Of a DNA stretch of 58,435 bases, positions 1 through 10,599 are shown piece by piece (the first letter of the stretch is position 1; each line of letters opens with the position of its first letter). This DNA is from Ceraceosorus guamensis (Eukaryota; Basidiomycota; Exobasidiomycetes; Ceraceosorales; Ceraceosoraceae), in assembly GCF_003144195.1 (NCBI RefSeq), contig NW_020290087.1:1-58435 (forward strand). Direction: 5' to 3'. The notes beneath the pieces are model-generated. The model saw only the letters and a program-made list of their open reading frames with translations, did not search any database and was not told the DNA's origin. The translations under genes were made by a program, and so were the position numbers.

Positions 1-34
1 ACCCTAACCCTAACCCTAACCCTAACCCTAACCC
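1..34. repeat. Telomere repeat array (CCCTAA)n
   Basis: Five uninterrupted CCCTAA units plus a partial unit open the window. In 5'->3' orientation this is the C-rich strand expected at a left chromosome end (TTAGGG on the other strand). The tract is short, so it is probably trimmed by assembly. It is followed at once by non-telomeric subtelomere sequence. Confidence 0.93.
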
Positions 35-71
35 GCTCCAAAAGGCGCCCAAACCCCTCTGACAGCGCACT

Positions 72-512
72 ACACAGCCACCTCCACATCACTACAGCGC
101 ACTTGCCAGCCTGCGCACATTGACAGCAGCCCAGCGCTCTTCCAGCGCTCTTGAGTCTCCCCCCAGTGCCCCTTGGTGCACTTCATTCAGTGCCTCTCAC
201 CGCACTTGACACTTTGGAAGCTCATATCTCTGCGAGTTTGCAACCCCAGCCCAAACCCTTCACACATGCTAAATGACTCCTTTGACCCTCTCCAAAACCC
301 TGCTAGGGTCACATAAACTCCCAAATTTCAGAGGCGCCACCAGCCAAATTCACCCCGCACTTGCGCTTTGCGCCTCCTCACGCAAAAACCGCTATCGCAA
401 ATCCAAAACTTTTCTGCCACAAGACACTCCTCAATGTGCTCTACAAACTGGCTATCAAACATCTCCGACCCTAATTCCAGACACCCTTGTAACCCTAACC
501 CTAACCCTAACC
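72..512. repeat. Subtelomeric unit C, copy 1, ending in an internal telomere tract
   Basis: This stretch is repeated at 1804-2236 with a nearly constant offset of 1730-1732 bp and only scattered differences. Its 3' part is also present as a partial copy at 1531-1650. The unit ends with three to four CCCTAA units at 491-512. No coding signal was recognised; the small open frames here differ between the copies. Confidence 0.85.
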
Positions 513-539
513 ACCACCTCTGCCAGCACTATCTATTCC

Positions 540-1052
540 AAAGGGTCCCCCCTTTGCCCCCTGTATGCTCATCAGAAGTTGTGCCAAGTTCAGGCAACAT
601 GAGCCCATGTTGGTTCATCTTCCCTCAACCTGATTCATCTTCCTCCTTTTGGAGCTGAACTTCCCTGAAGATGCACCACCAGACACATTTTGGGTATCTG
701 GTCTCAGACCAAAGGGTCCCCCCTTTGCTCCTCAGTGGCAATCAGAAGTTGTGCCAAGTTCAGGCAACATGAGCCAACATCAGGTCATCTTCCCTCAACT
801 TGATTCATCTTCCCCCTTCTGCAGGTGAACTTCCTTGAAGATGCACTCCTAACCACACTTTTTGACATCTGTCCTCAATCCAAAGGGTCCCCCCTTTGCT
901 CCTCAGTGACCATCAGAAGTTGTGCCAAGTTCTGGCAACAAGAGCCAACATCAGGTCATCTTCCCTCAACTTGTGTAAGTACGCTGAAGATGACTGAACT
1001 TAAGGTATCAAGCTGAACTTAGACGCACTTTGTGCCCTCCCTGAAAGACTTT
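540..1052. repeat. Tandem repeat A, three copies with a 171-bp period
   Basis: The phrase AAAGGGTCCCCCCTTTGC begins at 540, 711 and 882, giving two periods of exactly 171 bp. Each is followed by a shared block around CAGAAGTTGTGCCAAGTTC and then by a more variable second half. The third copy decays after about 1000. A strongly diverged fourth relic lies at 2388-2450. Confidence 0.8.
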
Positions 1053-1091
1053 TGTGCAATCCAATTTCAGAAGGTCTCATGCCACAGCCTC

Positions 1092-1527
1092 ATGCAGGTC
1101 TCTGTAACAAAGAACAAACAGTTTTCTCAGAGATGCCCAAGTTAGGCACTCTAACCAGACCATCTTGAGGTTCGATGGACCTCACGCCGTCAAACCTGTA
1201 GGGTTTTGGGCGCTGCTTCACCAGCTGGCTTCCCTCAGCCCTCTCTTAATGCCTATAACACCAACTCCAAAAACCCTATTGGGCCACCCCTTGCAACCCT
1301 AACCCTAACCCTAACCCATGTAGGTCACTGTAACAAAGAACAAACACTTTTCTCAAAGACGCCCAAGTTAGGCACTCTAACCAGCCCATCTTGAGGTTAG
1401 ATGGACCTCACGCCGTCAAATCTCTAGGGTTTTGGGCGCTGCTTCACCAGCTGGCTTCCCTCAGCCCTCTCTAGATGCCTATAACACAAACTCCAAAAAC
1501 CCTATTGGGGACCCCCTTGTAACCCCA
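1092..1527. repeat. Tandem repeat B, two copies with a 226-bp period
   Basis: Two direct copies (about 1092-1317 and 1318-1527) share long identical blocks, for example around GTAACAAAGAACAAACA (at 1104 and 1330) and the GGGTTTTGGGCGCTGCTTCA segment. The first copy ends in a telomere tract at 1295-1317. The second ends in a degenerate GTAACCCC. Confidence 0.8.
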
Positions 1528-1530
1528 AAG

Positions 1531-1650
1531 CAAATCCAAAACTTTTTTGTCACAAGACACTCCTCAATGTGCTCTACAAAGTGGCTATGAAACATCTCCG
1601 ACCCTAATTCCAGACACCCTTGTAACCCTAACCCTAAACCCTAAACAAGA
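1531..1650. repeat. Partial copy of subtelomeric unit C with internal telomere tract
   Basis: This matches 398-500 of the first C unit (offset 1133) and ends in CCCTAA-type sequence at 1624-1645. From 1655 to about 1815, shorter degenerate repeats built on CTCCACATC...CAGCGCAC lead into the second full C unit. Confidence 0.75.
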
Positions 1651-1803
1651 GCGCTCAGTGAAGAATCAATGCGCCCAAAGACTTCACCTCCACATTCTTA
1701 CAGCGCACCCTCCTGCTTGTGCGCACCAGCTACAGCTCAGTGCTCCTCAGCGCCTGCTCCACATCACCTTGGCGCACCCCAGCGCTGCCTGCAAGAGCGC
1801 CCA

Positions 1804-2236
1804 ACACAGCCACTTCCACATCCCTACAGCGCTCTTATCAGCCTGCGCACATTGACTGCAGCCCAGCGCTGTTTCAGCGCTCTTGAGTCTCCCCCCAGTG
1901 CCCCTTGGTGCACTTCATTCAGTGCCTCTCACCGCACTTGACACTTTGGAAGCTCATATCTCTGTGAGTTTGCAACCCCTGCCCAAACCCTTCACACATG
2001 CTAAATGACTCCTTTGACCCTCTCCAAAACTGTGCTAGGGTCACATAAACTCCCAGATTTCAGAGGCGCCACCAGCCAAAATCACCCTGCACTTGCGCTT
2101 TGCGTCTCCTCATGCAAAAACGGCTATCGCAAATCCAAAACTTTTCTGCCACAAGACACTCCTCAATGTGCTCTACAAACTGGCTATGAAACATCTTTGA
2201 CCCTAAAACGGGACACCCTTGTAACCCTAACCCTAC
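1804..2236. repeat. Subtelomeric unit C, copy 2
   Basis: Second long copy of the 72-512 unit, again ending in telomere-type sequence (2223-2236). From 2237 to 2387 I see nothing that can be named. 2388-2450 is a diverged relic of repeat A. 2451-2725 is the 3' flank of the first gene. Confidence 0.85.
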
Positions 2237-2725
2237 CCCCTTCCATGACATGCACTAGCACTCACCTGCACTCTCACTTTGCCCGCTGACCGCTTCCAAG
2301 CAAGCACTCTCTTGCTTCTTGCTTGGTGTACCCCTCACAGCAGTCTCAATTAAACCTAAGCATACAAGACCCCAGATTTAGACCACTAGAGTCCTCCCCT
2401 TTGCCCCTTCATTGCCTACCAGATGTCCTCCCAAGTTCAGACTCAACGAGCCAACAAACGAGCTTTTGCGACGGACCGTCGGCGTGCCGCACGTGACTTG
2501 CCCGCGCGCGCACTCATCCACGTTCTGATCGCGGGTACGCCTGATACGCACGCACTCCTCCTTCATCCCTCTCTCGCGTGACGCTCGGCCCCCCGCCACT
2601 CGATTGGCTATACGGGTATAGACTTGGTCTCACAAAGCAGTCCACATTGATGTCTACGCACAGATTTGAGAGGCGTGCGCGGCAGCTTTGCTTTCATTAG
2701 ATGCACATTTCCCTCTCGCACCACC

Positions 2726-4325
2726 TCATTTTGCCGTGATGGCGTCTTCGGCGACGATGCCTTCTTTCGGCCAGAGCCACCCAAAAATGTCCTCTCGGTC
2801 GCCACATTGGAAGGACGTCACTGCAGAGATGAGGGAGAGCTTTTGAGTTGCGAGAATACACGCCGCGGGAATGCGCGCACACGGGCGCGGGAATGCGCAC
2901 GCACGCCACCGCGCTACTCACACTCAGTCCACATTTGCCTGCTGAGGGGACCGGCAGTCTGTCCATCTCCAAGCTCAATCTTCTTGACCTCGTTACCCGG
3001 CGCTTCTTCCCAGATTGGCAGAGCTTGCTCCGCAGCATCGGCTGCCTCGTCTTGCGCAAGCTCCTTGCGTACCGGTTTCTTGGTGTTGTACGAGACGCTG
3101 CGTACAGGTGTGACGCCAGCAGCTGTCCCAGCAGCGAAGAATTCCGCAAAGCTGCCCTGTGCGAGTTCCGAGAATTTCACAGGTCGCCGCTCTACAGCCC
3201 ATCCCAGGTGCTTGCTGGCAATGTCGACGACGGACAGCTTTGTGACGGATCTCAAGATGCTTGGCGACTCCGGAACAATCAAGCGAGTGGCGCCAGCGGA
3301 GGTCGAGATGCCAATCGCGTTCGAGGTGCTAAACTCGTCAATGTACGTGTGCTCTGCCGAATCCAAGTGGAGCGTGATGGGAAAACCTCGCTTCTTGGCA
3401 GCAGCAGTAGGGCCAAAGACGGGTGCGTAATTGCCTGGCGAGGCGGGCGGAGCGAGCGAGGCAGGCGAAGCGAGCCGAACGGTGTCAGCAGGAGTGTTGG
3501 TGGACCATCCGCTCAGCCACGGCAACAATCGTTCTGGTCGCCCAGCACCTCACGGCAACTCACCTCCGAGCTTGGTGTGACCCGTTCCCATGGGAGCCGA
3601 TCTGTCAAACGTATCCAAGACGAATGCATCTATCGCTGGCAGATTGCCTCCCGTGCCGTACCTTGTGACGGACATGGCAAGCGACGTCAGCGCGCAGAGC
3701 ATGCACGCACGCACGCAACGCAGCGCACCGCCAACTCACAAGCTGCCAACAGGAGTGACCCAAACAACGAATGTAAACTCCTTGGGTGGATCGAGGATGA
3801 GGCTGGGCCCAGTTGCGAGCAACAGAGGCCGAATGTACAGGGCGCCTCCAGATGCGTTGCTGGAAGCGACGACGACGACGATAACAAGTTAGGCGTGTTA
3901 ACTCGGCGCTCACATCCACCCCGCCCTTCCACTCACGGACCGTAGGGCGGCACATAATCCAAATTTCCCGCCACAGCCTTGCGCAATGCGTCTAGAAACA
4001 ACGGCAAGGGAATGGTAGGCATGCTGGCGGTCTGAGCGCTCAAGTTGATGCGGTGCGCATTCGCATGAGGTCTAAAGATGTGCACGCTGCCGCTCTTGGT
4101 GCGAAACGCCTTGATGCCCTCGAAGCACTGCTGGCCGTAATTGAGCGCTGCGGATGCGCTGTGGATATGAAGATATGGCGAAGTGGACCATTCTGGCTCG
4201 CCCCACTTGCCATCCTTGTGCGTGACGACGACTTGGCCATGAACAGGTCTATCGCCAAAGCCCAGCTTTGTCCAGTCGATGGAGGAAGTGGGTGCTGTGG
4301 CGGATCGAGGTGTTGCTACCGCCAT
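2726..4325 (-). CDS. BAT1: Branched-chain amino-acid aminotransferase
   Basis: Pyridoxal-phosphate enzyme that transfers the amino group between leucine, isoleucine or valine and 2-oxoglutarate. Exons on the minus strand: 3937-4325, 3740-3859, 3564-3661, 2922-3434, 2726-2820 (1215 nt, 404 aa, normal for the family). Family landmarks are GQQCFEGIKAFR near residue 85, ALYIRPLLLATGPS, the HTKLGGNYAP segment that carries the PLP lysine, IDEFSTSN, and the C-terminal FGW...WPKEG tail. All introns have GTGAGT donors. The N-terminus lacks an obvious basic mitochondrial presequence, so a cytosolic enzyme is more likely. That is an inference, and BAT1 versus BAT2 cannot be decided. It is the telomere-proximal gene, only about 0.3 kb from the last repeat relic, and shares a promoter region with the divergent gene at 4879. 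Confidence 0.93.
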
Positions 4326-4805
4326 GTTGACGAGAAGGGGGATGCGCGCGAGGGGAGATAGGAGGCTGTGGTGCGCGAGGGTGCGCGAGGAAGGCCGGAG
4401 GATATAGAGAGAGACGGGGAAATGCGCGCGAGATCGAGGAACAGGATATTCAGATTCTTGATTCAGATGAAACTAAACTGCATGTCGAACACGCGCGGGG
4501 GCGCGCGCGAGTACGTCAATCTTAATTGAATCGTGATCGACTCACTCGGGACTCAAGACTCAAAACTGTCTCGTGACTCACCCACTCGTGACGCGTGACT
4601 CGAGCTTGGCAAAAAAACAAACCGCCGGAAGCGCCGGACCGCGCGCTACTACTACTACTTTGACTCAAACTGAAACGCAAATAAGTCGCGGCGGGGGGAC
4701 GCGGCTCACGTGACTTTCTCGTCGTTCGATCTGCACGCACCACCTCCATTCCGCACGCGCACGCGCACGCGCACGCACTCTCACTCTCACTTTCACCCTC
4801 ACCCT

Positions 4806-4836
<31 letters not shown>

Positions 4837-4878
4837 CCGCAGCCTCAGCCGCACCTCCACCCCACCCCCATCCCCACG
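4326..4878. promoter_or_regulatory. Divergent intergenic region with CGCACG and CCCTCA microsatellites
   Basis: This lies between the start codons of the aminotransferase (-) and the reductase (+). It holds alternating ACGCGC repeats near 4751-4775 and a pyrimidine-rich CCCTCA array at about 4796-4840, just before the plus-strand start codon. No defined promoter element was recognised. Confidence 0.5.
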
Positions 4879-6136
4879 ATGACCTCCGCCGTCACCTCGT
4901 TGCTCGCCTTCGGAGGCTTTCCCGCTCCATCGTTCAGCAAGCCCACAGCAGCAGACGTCTACGTGCTGGCCGTGCTCATCTTCAAATACTTTCCCCTCAT
5001 GACGCCTCTGGTGAAGCTGGTCAATGCACCACACGGCAAATTCGCCGTGCTGCATTCCAAACTGAATCTGCCAGGAAATGCCGCTTGGATGGCCATGGAG
5101 ATTTGGTCGCCCCTCCTCTTTGCCCTCTCCGTCGCCAGTCCAGTGCTCTCCCACTCCAGCACTCAAGCCGTGCTCACCAACCTCGTTAGCCCAAGCTGGT
5201 CTCGTCTAGCATCGCTGCCCACCCCAAACCTCATCCTGGCTGCGGCATATGTTGCGCACTACACGCATAGAGCCGTGCTGCAGCCGCTCAGGTCTCCTGC
5301 TCGGTCGCCCATTCACCTCTCCGTCGCCCTCTCGGCCACCGCCTTCAATCTGCTCAACGGCTTTGTGATGGGATCGTGGATCGGAGGGCGTTCGCCATCG
5401 ATGCTGCTTCCGAGCAGCATTTTCAGCGTCTCTGCCGTGACCGCCGCCCAGCCCTTGCGCGCAGCCAGCTGGTTCTCTGCCTTGCTTCCTCGCAATCCCA
5501 GTCTGACGGGAGCCAAGGGAGCGGCCACTGCACCTCTCGCTTCTCCTGGCCTCTTGCCCGAGTCTGCGCTGTACAGCCCCTTGTTCTGGATGGGTGTAAT
5601 CGGTTGGGCTGTGGGCTTTGCTGGCAACGTCTACCACGACGAAATCCTCATGGACATTCGAAGACCAAAGGCGGGCCAGGCAGACCCAGCGAGCAAGGCA
5701 GTGGAGAAGAGGGGCAGCAGCGCGCCGCCAAAGTACGAGATCCCCAACGGTGGGCTGTACAGTTACATCAGCTTTCCCAACTACCTCTGCGAGTGTGAGT
5801 GACTCGTTGGCACGCTGACCATGTGGGATGCTGAACTGGACGCTTGTTACGCCCGCAGGGACCGAATGGTCTTTTTACGCCGTCGGCGCCCTCTCGCTCT
5901 CTGCCATCTCTCCCCTTTCCCGCGCCAACACCTCTCCACCTCTGGTCTGGTGGGCATACCCTTTGCTCTTGCTGAGCGCACCTCCCGCTCTCTTTGTCCT
6001 CTCTGAAATCACCGCCATGCTACCTCGCGCGCTCAACGGCCACGCTTGGTACCGCGCCAAGTTTGGCGTGCAGGGAGATGGAAAGGGTGGCAGGTACCCT
6101 GCAGAGCGCAAAGCGATCTTTCCTGGACTCCTTTGA
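4879..6136 (+). CDS. Steroid 5-alpha-reductase-like membrane protein (SRD5A/DET2 family)
   Basis: Two exons, 4879-5794 and 5859-6136, encode 397 aa. The C-terminal third carries the family signature: PNGGLYSYISFPNYLCE, then WTEWSFYAVG after the intron, and HAWYRAKFG...YP.ERKAIFP at the end. The NYxxE core is thought to contact NADPH and substrate. Several hydrophobic segments (near residues 25-45, 70-90, 110-130, 150-175, 230-250 and 330-360) indicate a multi-pass ER membrane protein. Relatives reduce 3-oxo-4-ene steroids, but the true fungal substrate is unknown. Dfg10-type polyprenol reductases and Tsc13 are more distant relatives and fit the C-terminus less well. It converges on DOM34 with only 114 bp between the stop codons. 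Confidence 0.82.
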
Positions 6137-6250
6137 AGCGCGCCAGGGAGTCAGAGGGTCGCGCCATCTTTCCTGGGCAACGCGCATCACGACACAACGT
6201 ACACGTAGAGGTAATGATAATATCGATTGCAAAGTTCGCTCTGCGCCTCG

Positions 6251-7836
6251 TCACCTCTCTTCGGTCTCTGCCCGCGCCCGCGCCCGCGCTTCCCCTCCCT
6301 CTTCCTCCTCGACCACTTCAATGTCCAAAGGAAAGCGCAAGATGGCAGCGATGCCCGTCAGCCCATTCAGCGTCTTGCCGCTCTCGTGCAGTCCGGACAA
6401 GATGACTGCCTCGCCGCCAGCCGATCTGACATCCTCCACTAGCTGCACAAACGTTTTGCGCCGCGCTGGATCAGGAGATCTAAAGAGTCCATCAGAGATC
6501 AGCAAGGAGCCAATGGCGCCTCTTGACGCTGCCAGCATGACGTGCTCTTCTCCGTACCACGCTCGAAGCTCGTCCGATGCCAATGTCCGTTGAAATTTGT
6601 CCAGCAATTGACCTTCGCGGGCGAATTTGGTGTCTGACAGTTGCGACGAGACCTGTCGCGCGCCCAGCATGCCGTCAGCACGTCAAGCGAGACATTCGCG
6701 ACCGTGTGCGCGCTTTTGCTCACCTCTGGCGTTCTGAGCACCTCCATCAAGCTGTGAATATGAGGGCTGGCACACGCCACCCTCAAAAACTTTCGTTTGA
6801 CCTCGTTGCCCGTCAACAGCTTGTCGCCCCTCCTCGTCGCCTCGGCAAACAGATAGTCGTACACGGTATCCTTTGTGAAGCCGGGACTTGCGAGGATGAT
6901 GAGGCGTATCGCCGGCAAGCCCAGCAATCTCGTCACGGCAGTGTAGACCTGCTGATGGAATTTTAGCACAGCCTTTTCGTGCGCCGAAGCTGCGAGCGAT
7001 TTGTGCTTTCTGGGTAGCGCCACATCGATGCGCTGCCTGACCAGCGTCATCGAAGAGGTGAGCAAGCACACCACTGCCGTGCCTGGCAAGAGAAGCGGTG
7101 ACAGTGAGAGACGTAAGAGCGGGCCACCCTCTCCACCCCACGCCAGCCACGTCCACACCGCCCACTCACCTTCGCCCATCACCACTGCACCCACTTCCGC
7201 TCGATTGTTGGCATCGCCCGCCTCTTGTAGCCGTTCGAGATGCACGCTATCCCATCTTTGCTTGTCTATGCCTACAGACCTACCGCATTCAATGTCGAGC
7301 GTATGGAAAGCGCCCATCTTGACGTGCTTGTTCTCCTCCACCACTCGTCCGCTCACGCTAAGCGTCGCACCCTGACCAGACGAGCCACCGAGCGCCGATA
7401 ATCCTGGCGCAGCGTCGCCTGACGGAGTGACTGTTCCTGAATTCGCCCCGCTACCACCCGCACCACCCGACGCTGCTCCTGGATCTACGACGGCTGCGCT
7501 GCTGCCAGACGCATCGAACTGCAGCTTCTCCACCCTCAACGTCAGCGTCGTCCTGATTCGATGACTCTCGATGGATCCGGTATTGCTCTCCGATTGCACC
7601 CTCCGCACCGCTGCAGCCCGCACATTGTCGCCCACTTCGACGAGGTTGTACAGATGATACATGTCCTCGCTTGCGTGTGCGTGTGCGTGTGCGTGTGCGT
7701 GCGCAGTAAACTGTGAGCTTGCGCGCCCTCTGAACGCATACACACACACACACCATCCCGCCACTCACTCTTCCTCTGGCACGATGGTGACCCTGCCCGA
7801 GCCATCGCGCTCAATGTGTCGCGAAATCAACTTCAT
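6251..7836 (-). CDS. DOM34: Dom34/Pelota, ribosome rescue factor
   Basis: An eRF1-like factor that, with Hbs1, enters stalled ribosomes in no-go and non-stop decay. Exons: 7769-7836, 7170-7669, 6724-7082, 6251-6652 (1329 nt, 442 aa). The N-terminus [16 protein letters not shown] and the [47 protein letters not shown] and [11 protein letters not shown] blocks are all Pelota hallmarks. As expected there is no GGQ loop. The core ends at [15 protein letters not shown] and is followed by an acidic, Arg/Ala-rich tail. An Ala/Gly/Ser-rich insert of about 45 aa lies in the N-terminal domain. The first intron (7670-7768) contains a GTGTGC microsatellite. Confidence 0.95.
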
Positions 7837-8253
7837 CGGGAGGCGTGAGAGCGATCGCGGTCGCGTGGGCGGTCGTAGGGGCGAGATTCAAGATTAGATG
7901 TAGTCCCGAGTCGCGAGCGGCGAGCGGCGAGGCGGGCAGATTTGTGGAGTTGATCGTATCGTATGCTCGAGGGTGGGATGGATGCTCGAGGGGTGGGGGG
8001 GGCTCGAGGCTCAAACTCGCAGCGCGAGGCGGATGTTGGCTGTGCAACAAAAATCGGCGCGCGCACACTCGGCTGCGCCCACGTGACTGTCGCGCACTCG
8101 CATTCCCGCGCGCAAGCCGAACCCCGCGCTGCGTCAACGCCCCTTCCCATCACGCAGCAACAGCTCATGTTCACCAGGCCACACGCACACACGACTCGAT
8201 CGATTTGCGCGCAAACAGATACACTACAACAAGCAGCAGCAGCAGCATCGACC
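7837..8253. other. Intergenic stretch upstream of DOM34
   Basis: 417 bp between the DOM34 start and the end of the next minus-strand gene. It contains GC-rich low-complexity sequence and a short CAG run near 8236-8247. No gene or RNA was recognised. It must hold the DOM34 promoter. Confidence 0.5.
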
Positions 8254-9984
8254 TCAAGCGAAGCTCAAAATCCTTCCACCGCCCACGTGTTTGGGTCTGA
8301 CGATGCGCTGAGCGACGAGCTGGTAGATGGCTTTTGTGGTCAAGCTCTCTCCACTCTCGTCCATGCCCTCCGCATTACCAGCACCACCGCCCTTGACAAA
8401 GTTTTCCCTGCCGCTGGCAGCCCACCAATCGTTGGCATTGCTCTTGAGCGCCGACATGTCCAGAGCATGCGGAGCAGGCGAGCTGAGCATGCTGCTCAGA
8501 ATGTAGCAGGCGTGCATCGTCGTGGGCGTGGGTGCAGTGACGGACAGCGTGGCAGGCGCAGACGCGGTGCTCCCTGTTCCCGAAACCGATGTGGCCGTCG
8601 TTCCCGTCGCTACGCTATTGACGCTAGTGTCGCCGCCGCCGGGCTGATGGCTCGAGACTACCGCCCGCGCGCCCCCGACCAGCGACTGCAGCAGCTTCAA
8701 CGTGACTGCAAATGGCGCGGACTCGGACTCCGGCTTTAGGCACCTCAGCACATCGCCCATCGCCGTCCAAATGTTCTCCGTCACGCGCTCCAACTCATCC
8801 GAAGATTCCGGCTCTGCTCTAGAGATGGATGCGTCGTCCAGATCTGCTCCCGATGCTGACATTGTCGAGTCTTGCTCATCCTGCGCGCGCACCGTCATGT
8901 CCGCCTCGTCCGACGTTTCCATGACGCTGCTTTCGCTCCTGGATGCCGTCGTTTCTCCTCGCCCTGCTGTCGCCGTCGCCGTCGCCGTCGCTGCCGCTTT
9001 CGCACGAGCCTGCGCTTGGCGTGTGCGAACCAATGCAGCGCGCTGACGCACACAGCAAAGCGAGCGCGGTGCCACGCGGTCAGCATAAAAGCTGAAAACT
9101 TGCGTTCCTGCGTCCGCAGCGCGAGTGCGAGCCTCACTCACCCTATCTTGCAGATCCTTGTGCATCTCCTGCAGGGCCATGACTTCCATCTCCTCCTTGT
9201 CGTGCTCCTCCTCCAACTTCACCAGCCTTTCGCGCGCTTCCTTTTCATTCTGCTCAGACGTCGATGCGTGGGCAGGGTCGTTTGCTGCTGCTACTGCTGC
9301 TGGTGCGACCGCAGCTGGTGCTGGGACTGCAGCTTGCGCGCCTCCCTGCTTGCCAAGCTTGGTCAGCCTATCCACCTCGACTTGCGCACGCTCCATCTCG
9401 CTCTTGAGCTTCTCTGCATTCGACACGAGCGACTTTCTGTGCTTCTCCAGCGCTTGAATGTGTTTTCGCGCGCGAGGAGCGTGATGATGATGCAGCTCCA
9501 CCAGCTTCTTTGCAGCGTGGAGCAGCGATTTGGCGCTGTAGTTGCTGCGCTCAGATGCCGTTGCGCGAAGAGGCGTGGGTGGAAGAAACTGCTTGGGCTC
9601 TGGCAGGCGCGGCACCAGCAGCTGAGTGGGGTCATCCGTCATCACAGTCGTCGTCGACGTCGACGCGCTGTTCGTCGCAGACGAGCGTGACCTGCCCGCC
9701 TTTTCGGCGCCAATCAGAGTGCCTGAGCGCGACGTGCCCGCCCTTTCGGCGCCAGTCGAAGCGCCTTCTCCTCCGCTGCTCACCAGCTCGGGCATGGGCG
9801 GATAAACAAAAAGCGCAGCATCGAGCGGATCGGCGTCGCGAATGTACCTCAGCACATCGTGCCTTTCCAGATTGAGCACTGCCGAGGTGAATGGCGTGGG
9901 ACGTTTCTGGGAAGAGGCGTGAGAGGCGTGCAAGGAGGAAATGGCAGCCAGAGTGGACTGCAGCGTAGATAATTGAACGTCCAT
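8254..9984 (-). CDS. SPC34: Probable DASH complex subunit Spc34
   Basis: Exons 9142-9984 and 8254-9042 (1632 nt, 543 aa). The 99-nt intron is a multiple of three, so retention would stay in frame. The N-terminus matches the Spc34 pattern: a helical start, then [11 protein letters not shown], then a [17 protein letters not shown] block. DASH/Dam1 couples kinetochores to microtubules. A long helical stretch from about residue 160 to 290, including [20 protein letters not shown], looks like coiled coil. The C-terminal half is Ser/Thr/Ala-rich and larger than in ascomycete Spc34, which keeps the name tentative. I chose the start at 9984 because the conserved block follows it and a long TG tract lies directly upstream, although the frame stays open upstream to 10734. 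Confidence 0.6.
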   Translation of the reverse strand: MDVQLSTLQSTLAAISSLHASHASSQKRPTPFTSAVLNLERHDVLRYIRDADPLDAALFVYPPMPELVSSGGEGASTGAERAGTSRSGTLIGAEKAGRSRSSATNSASTSTTTVMTDDPTQLLVPRLPEPKQFLPPTPLRATASERSNYSAKSLLHAAKKLVELHHHHAPRARKHIQALEKHRKSLVSNAEKLKSEMERAQVEVDRLTKLGKQGGAQAAVPAPAAVAPAAVAAANDPAHASTSEQNEKEARERLVKLEEEHDKEEMEVMALQEMHKDLQDRVSEARTRAADAGTQVFSFYADRVAPRSLCCVRQRAALVRTRQAQARAKAAATATATATAGRGETTASRSESSVMETSDEADMTVRAQDEQDSTMSASGADLDDASISRAEPESSDELERVTENIWTAMGDVLRCLKPESESAPFAVTLKLLQSLVGGARAVVSSHQPGGGDTSVNSVATGTTATSVSGTGSTASAPATLSVTAPTPTTMHACYILSSMLSSPAPHALDMSALKSNANDWWAASGRENFVKGGGAGNAEGMDESGESLTTKAIYQLVAQRIVRPKHVGGGRILSFA

Positions 9985-9991
9985 GGTGTGC

Positions 9992-10068
<77 letters not shown>

Positions 10069-10115
10069 TGTGTGTGTGCGTGTGTGTGTGCGTGTATGTG
10101 TATGCGTGTGTGCAC
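9985..10115. repeat. TG/CA dinucleotide tract abutting a start codon
   Basis: About 130 bp of almost pure TG (CA on the minus strand) with a few CG and TA interruptions. It begins at the base next to the SPC34 ATG, so it would form the end of the SPC34 leader. On the minus strand it is open in frame as a His-Thr repeat. Confidence 0.95.
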
Positions 10116-10599
10116 GCGGTTGCGGTTGCGCCTGCGCGGTCACGCTGGTGATGGTGGGTGAGATGATTGCAAGTGATGAGCACTCGCACTCTTGACTGCG
10201 CCGCCTCGCGTTTGATGTTGCTTGCGCGTGCGTGCGCGTCAGAGCCAACGCGTTCTGCGCATCACGTGATGCCAGCGTGTGCCTTTTGCGTGTGCGTGCG
10301 ATATCGTCGATGATCACATGCTGCACCGCTATCGCGCCCATGCGACGTCGGTGCGCACAGCAGCTAGCAGAGATGGCGATCATCGCGCGGTGCATGCTGC
10401 ACCGCGCGCAGTCAGGAGCGGGCATCAGGCGGGGAGTGCTGAGTGCTTCCCAGCGATCACACCCCCTCACTCGAGGTGCGCACGCACGCACACACCACAT
10501 TAGCCACTCAACCGTTGAACCCATCTTCACGCTCACACGCATCATCCCGAACTCGCAGCCGCACACCCACACCCACGCACGTCCCCGCCACCGCCCATC
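10116..10599. promoter_or_regulatory. Divergent promoter region of SPC34 and MYO1
   Basis: GC-rich sequence between the TG tract and the MYO1 start. The last 60 bp are rich in CACCCACACC-type repeats, typical of leaders in this window. No specific factor site was recognised. Confidence 0.45.

Noticed and set aside
1-2450. Small open frames in the subtelomere as possible genes
   Set aside because: They differ between repeat copies, start in repeat sequence and have no conserved product.
2848-3945. 365-codon plus-strand open frame
   Set aside because: It runs antisense through four exons and three introns of the aminotransferase. GC-rich coding DNA often leaves such open shadows.
4796-4840. 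CCCTCA array as an internal telomere
   Set aside because: The unit is CCCTCA, not CCCTAA, and it sits in a pyrimidine-rich leader like others in this window. A plain microsatellite is the simpler reading.
8872-9690. Long plus-strand open frame (272 codons) across the SPC34 gene
   Set aside because: It is antisense to a minus-strand gene with a recognisable N-terminal domain, and its translation is Arg/Cys/Leu-rich without domain or start context.
9849-10115. His-Thr and Val-Cys repeat proteins across the TG tract
   Set aside because: These are translations of the dinucleotide repeat in different frames, not independent genes.
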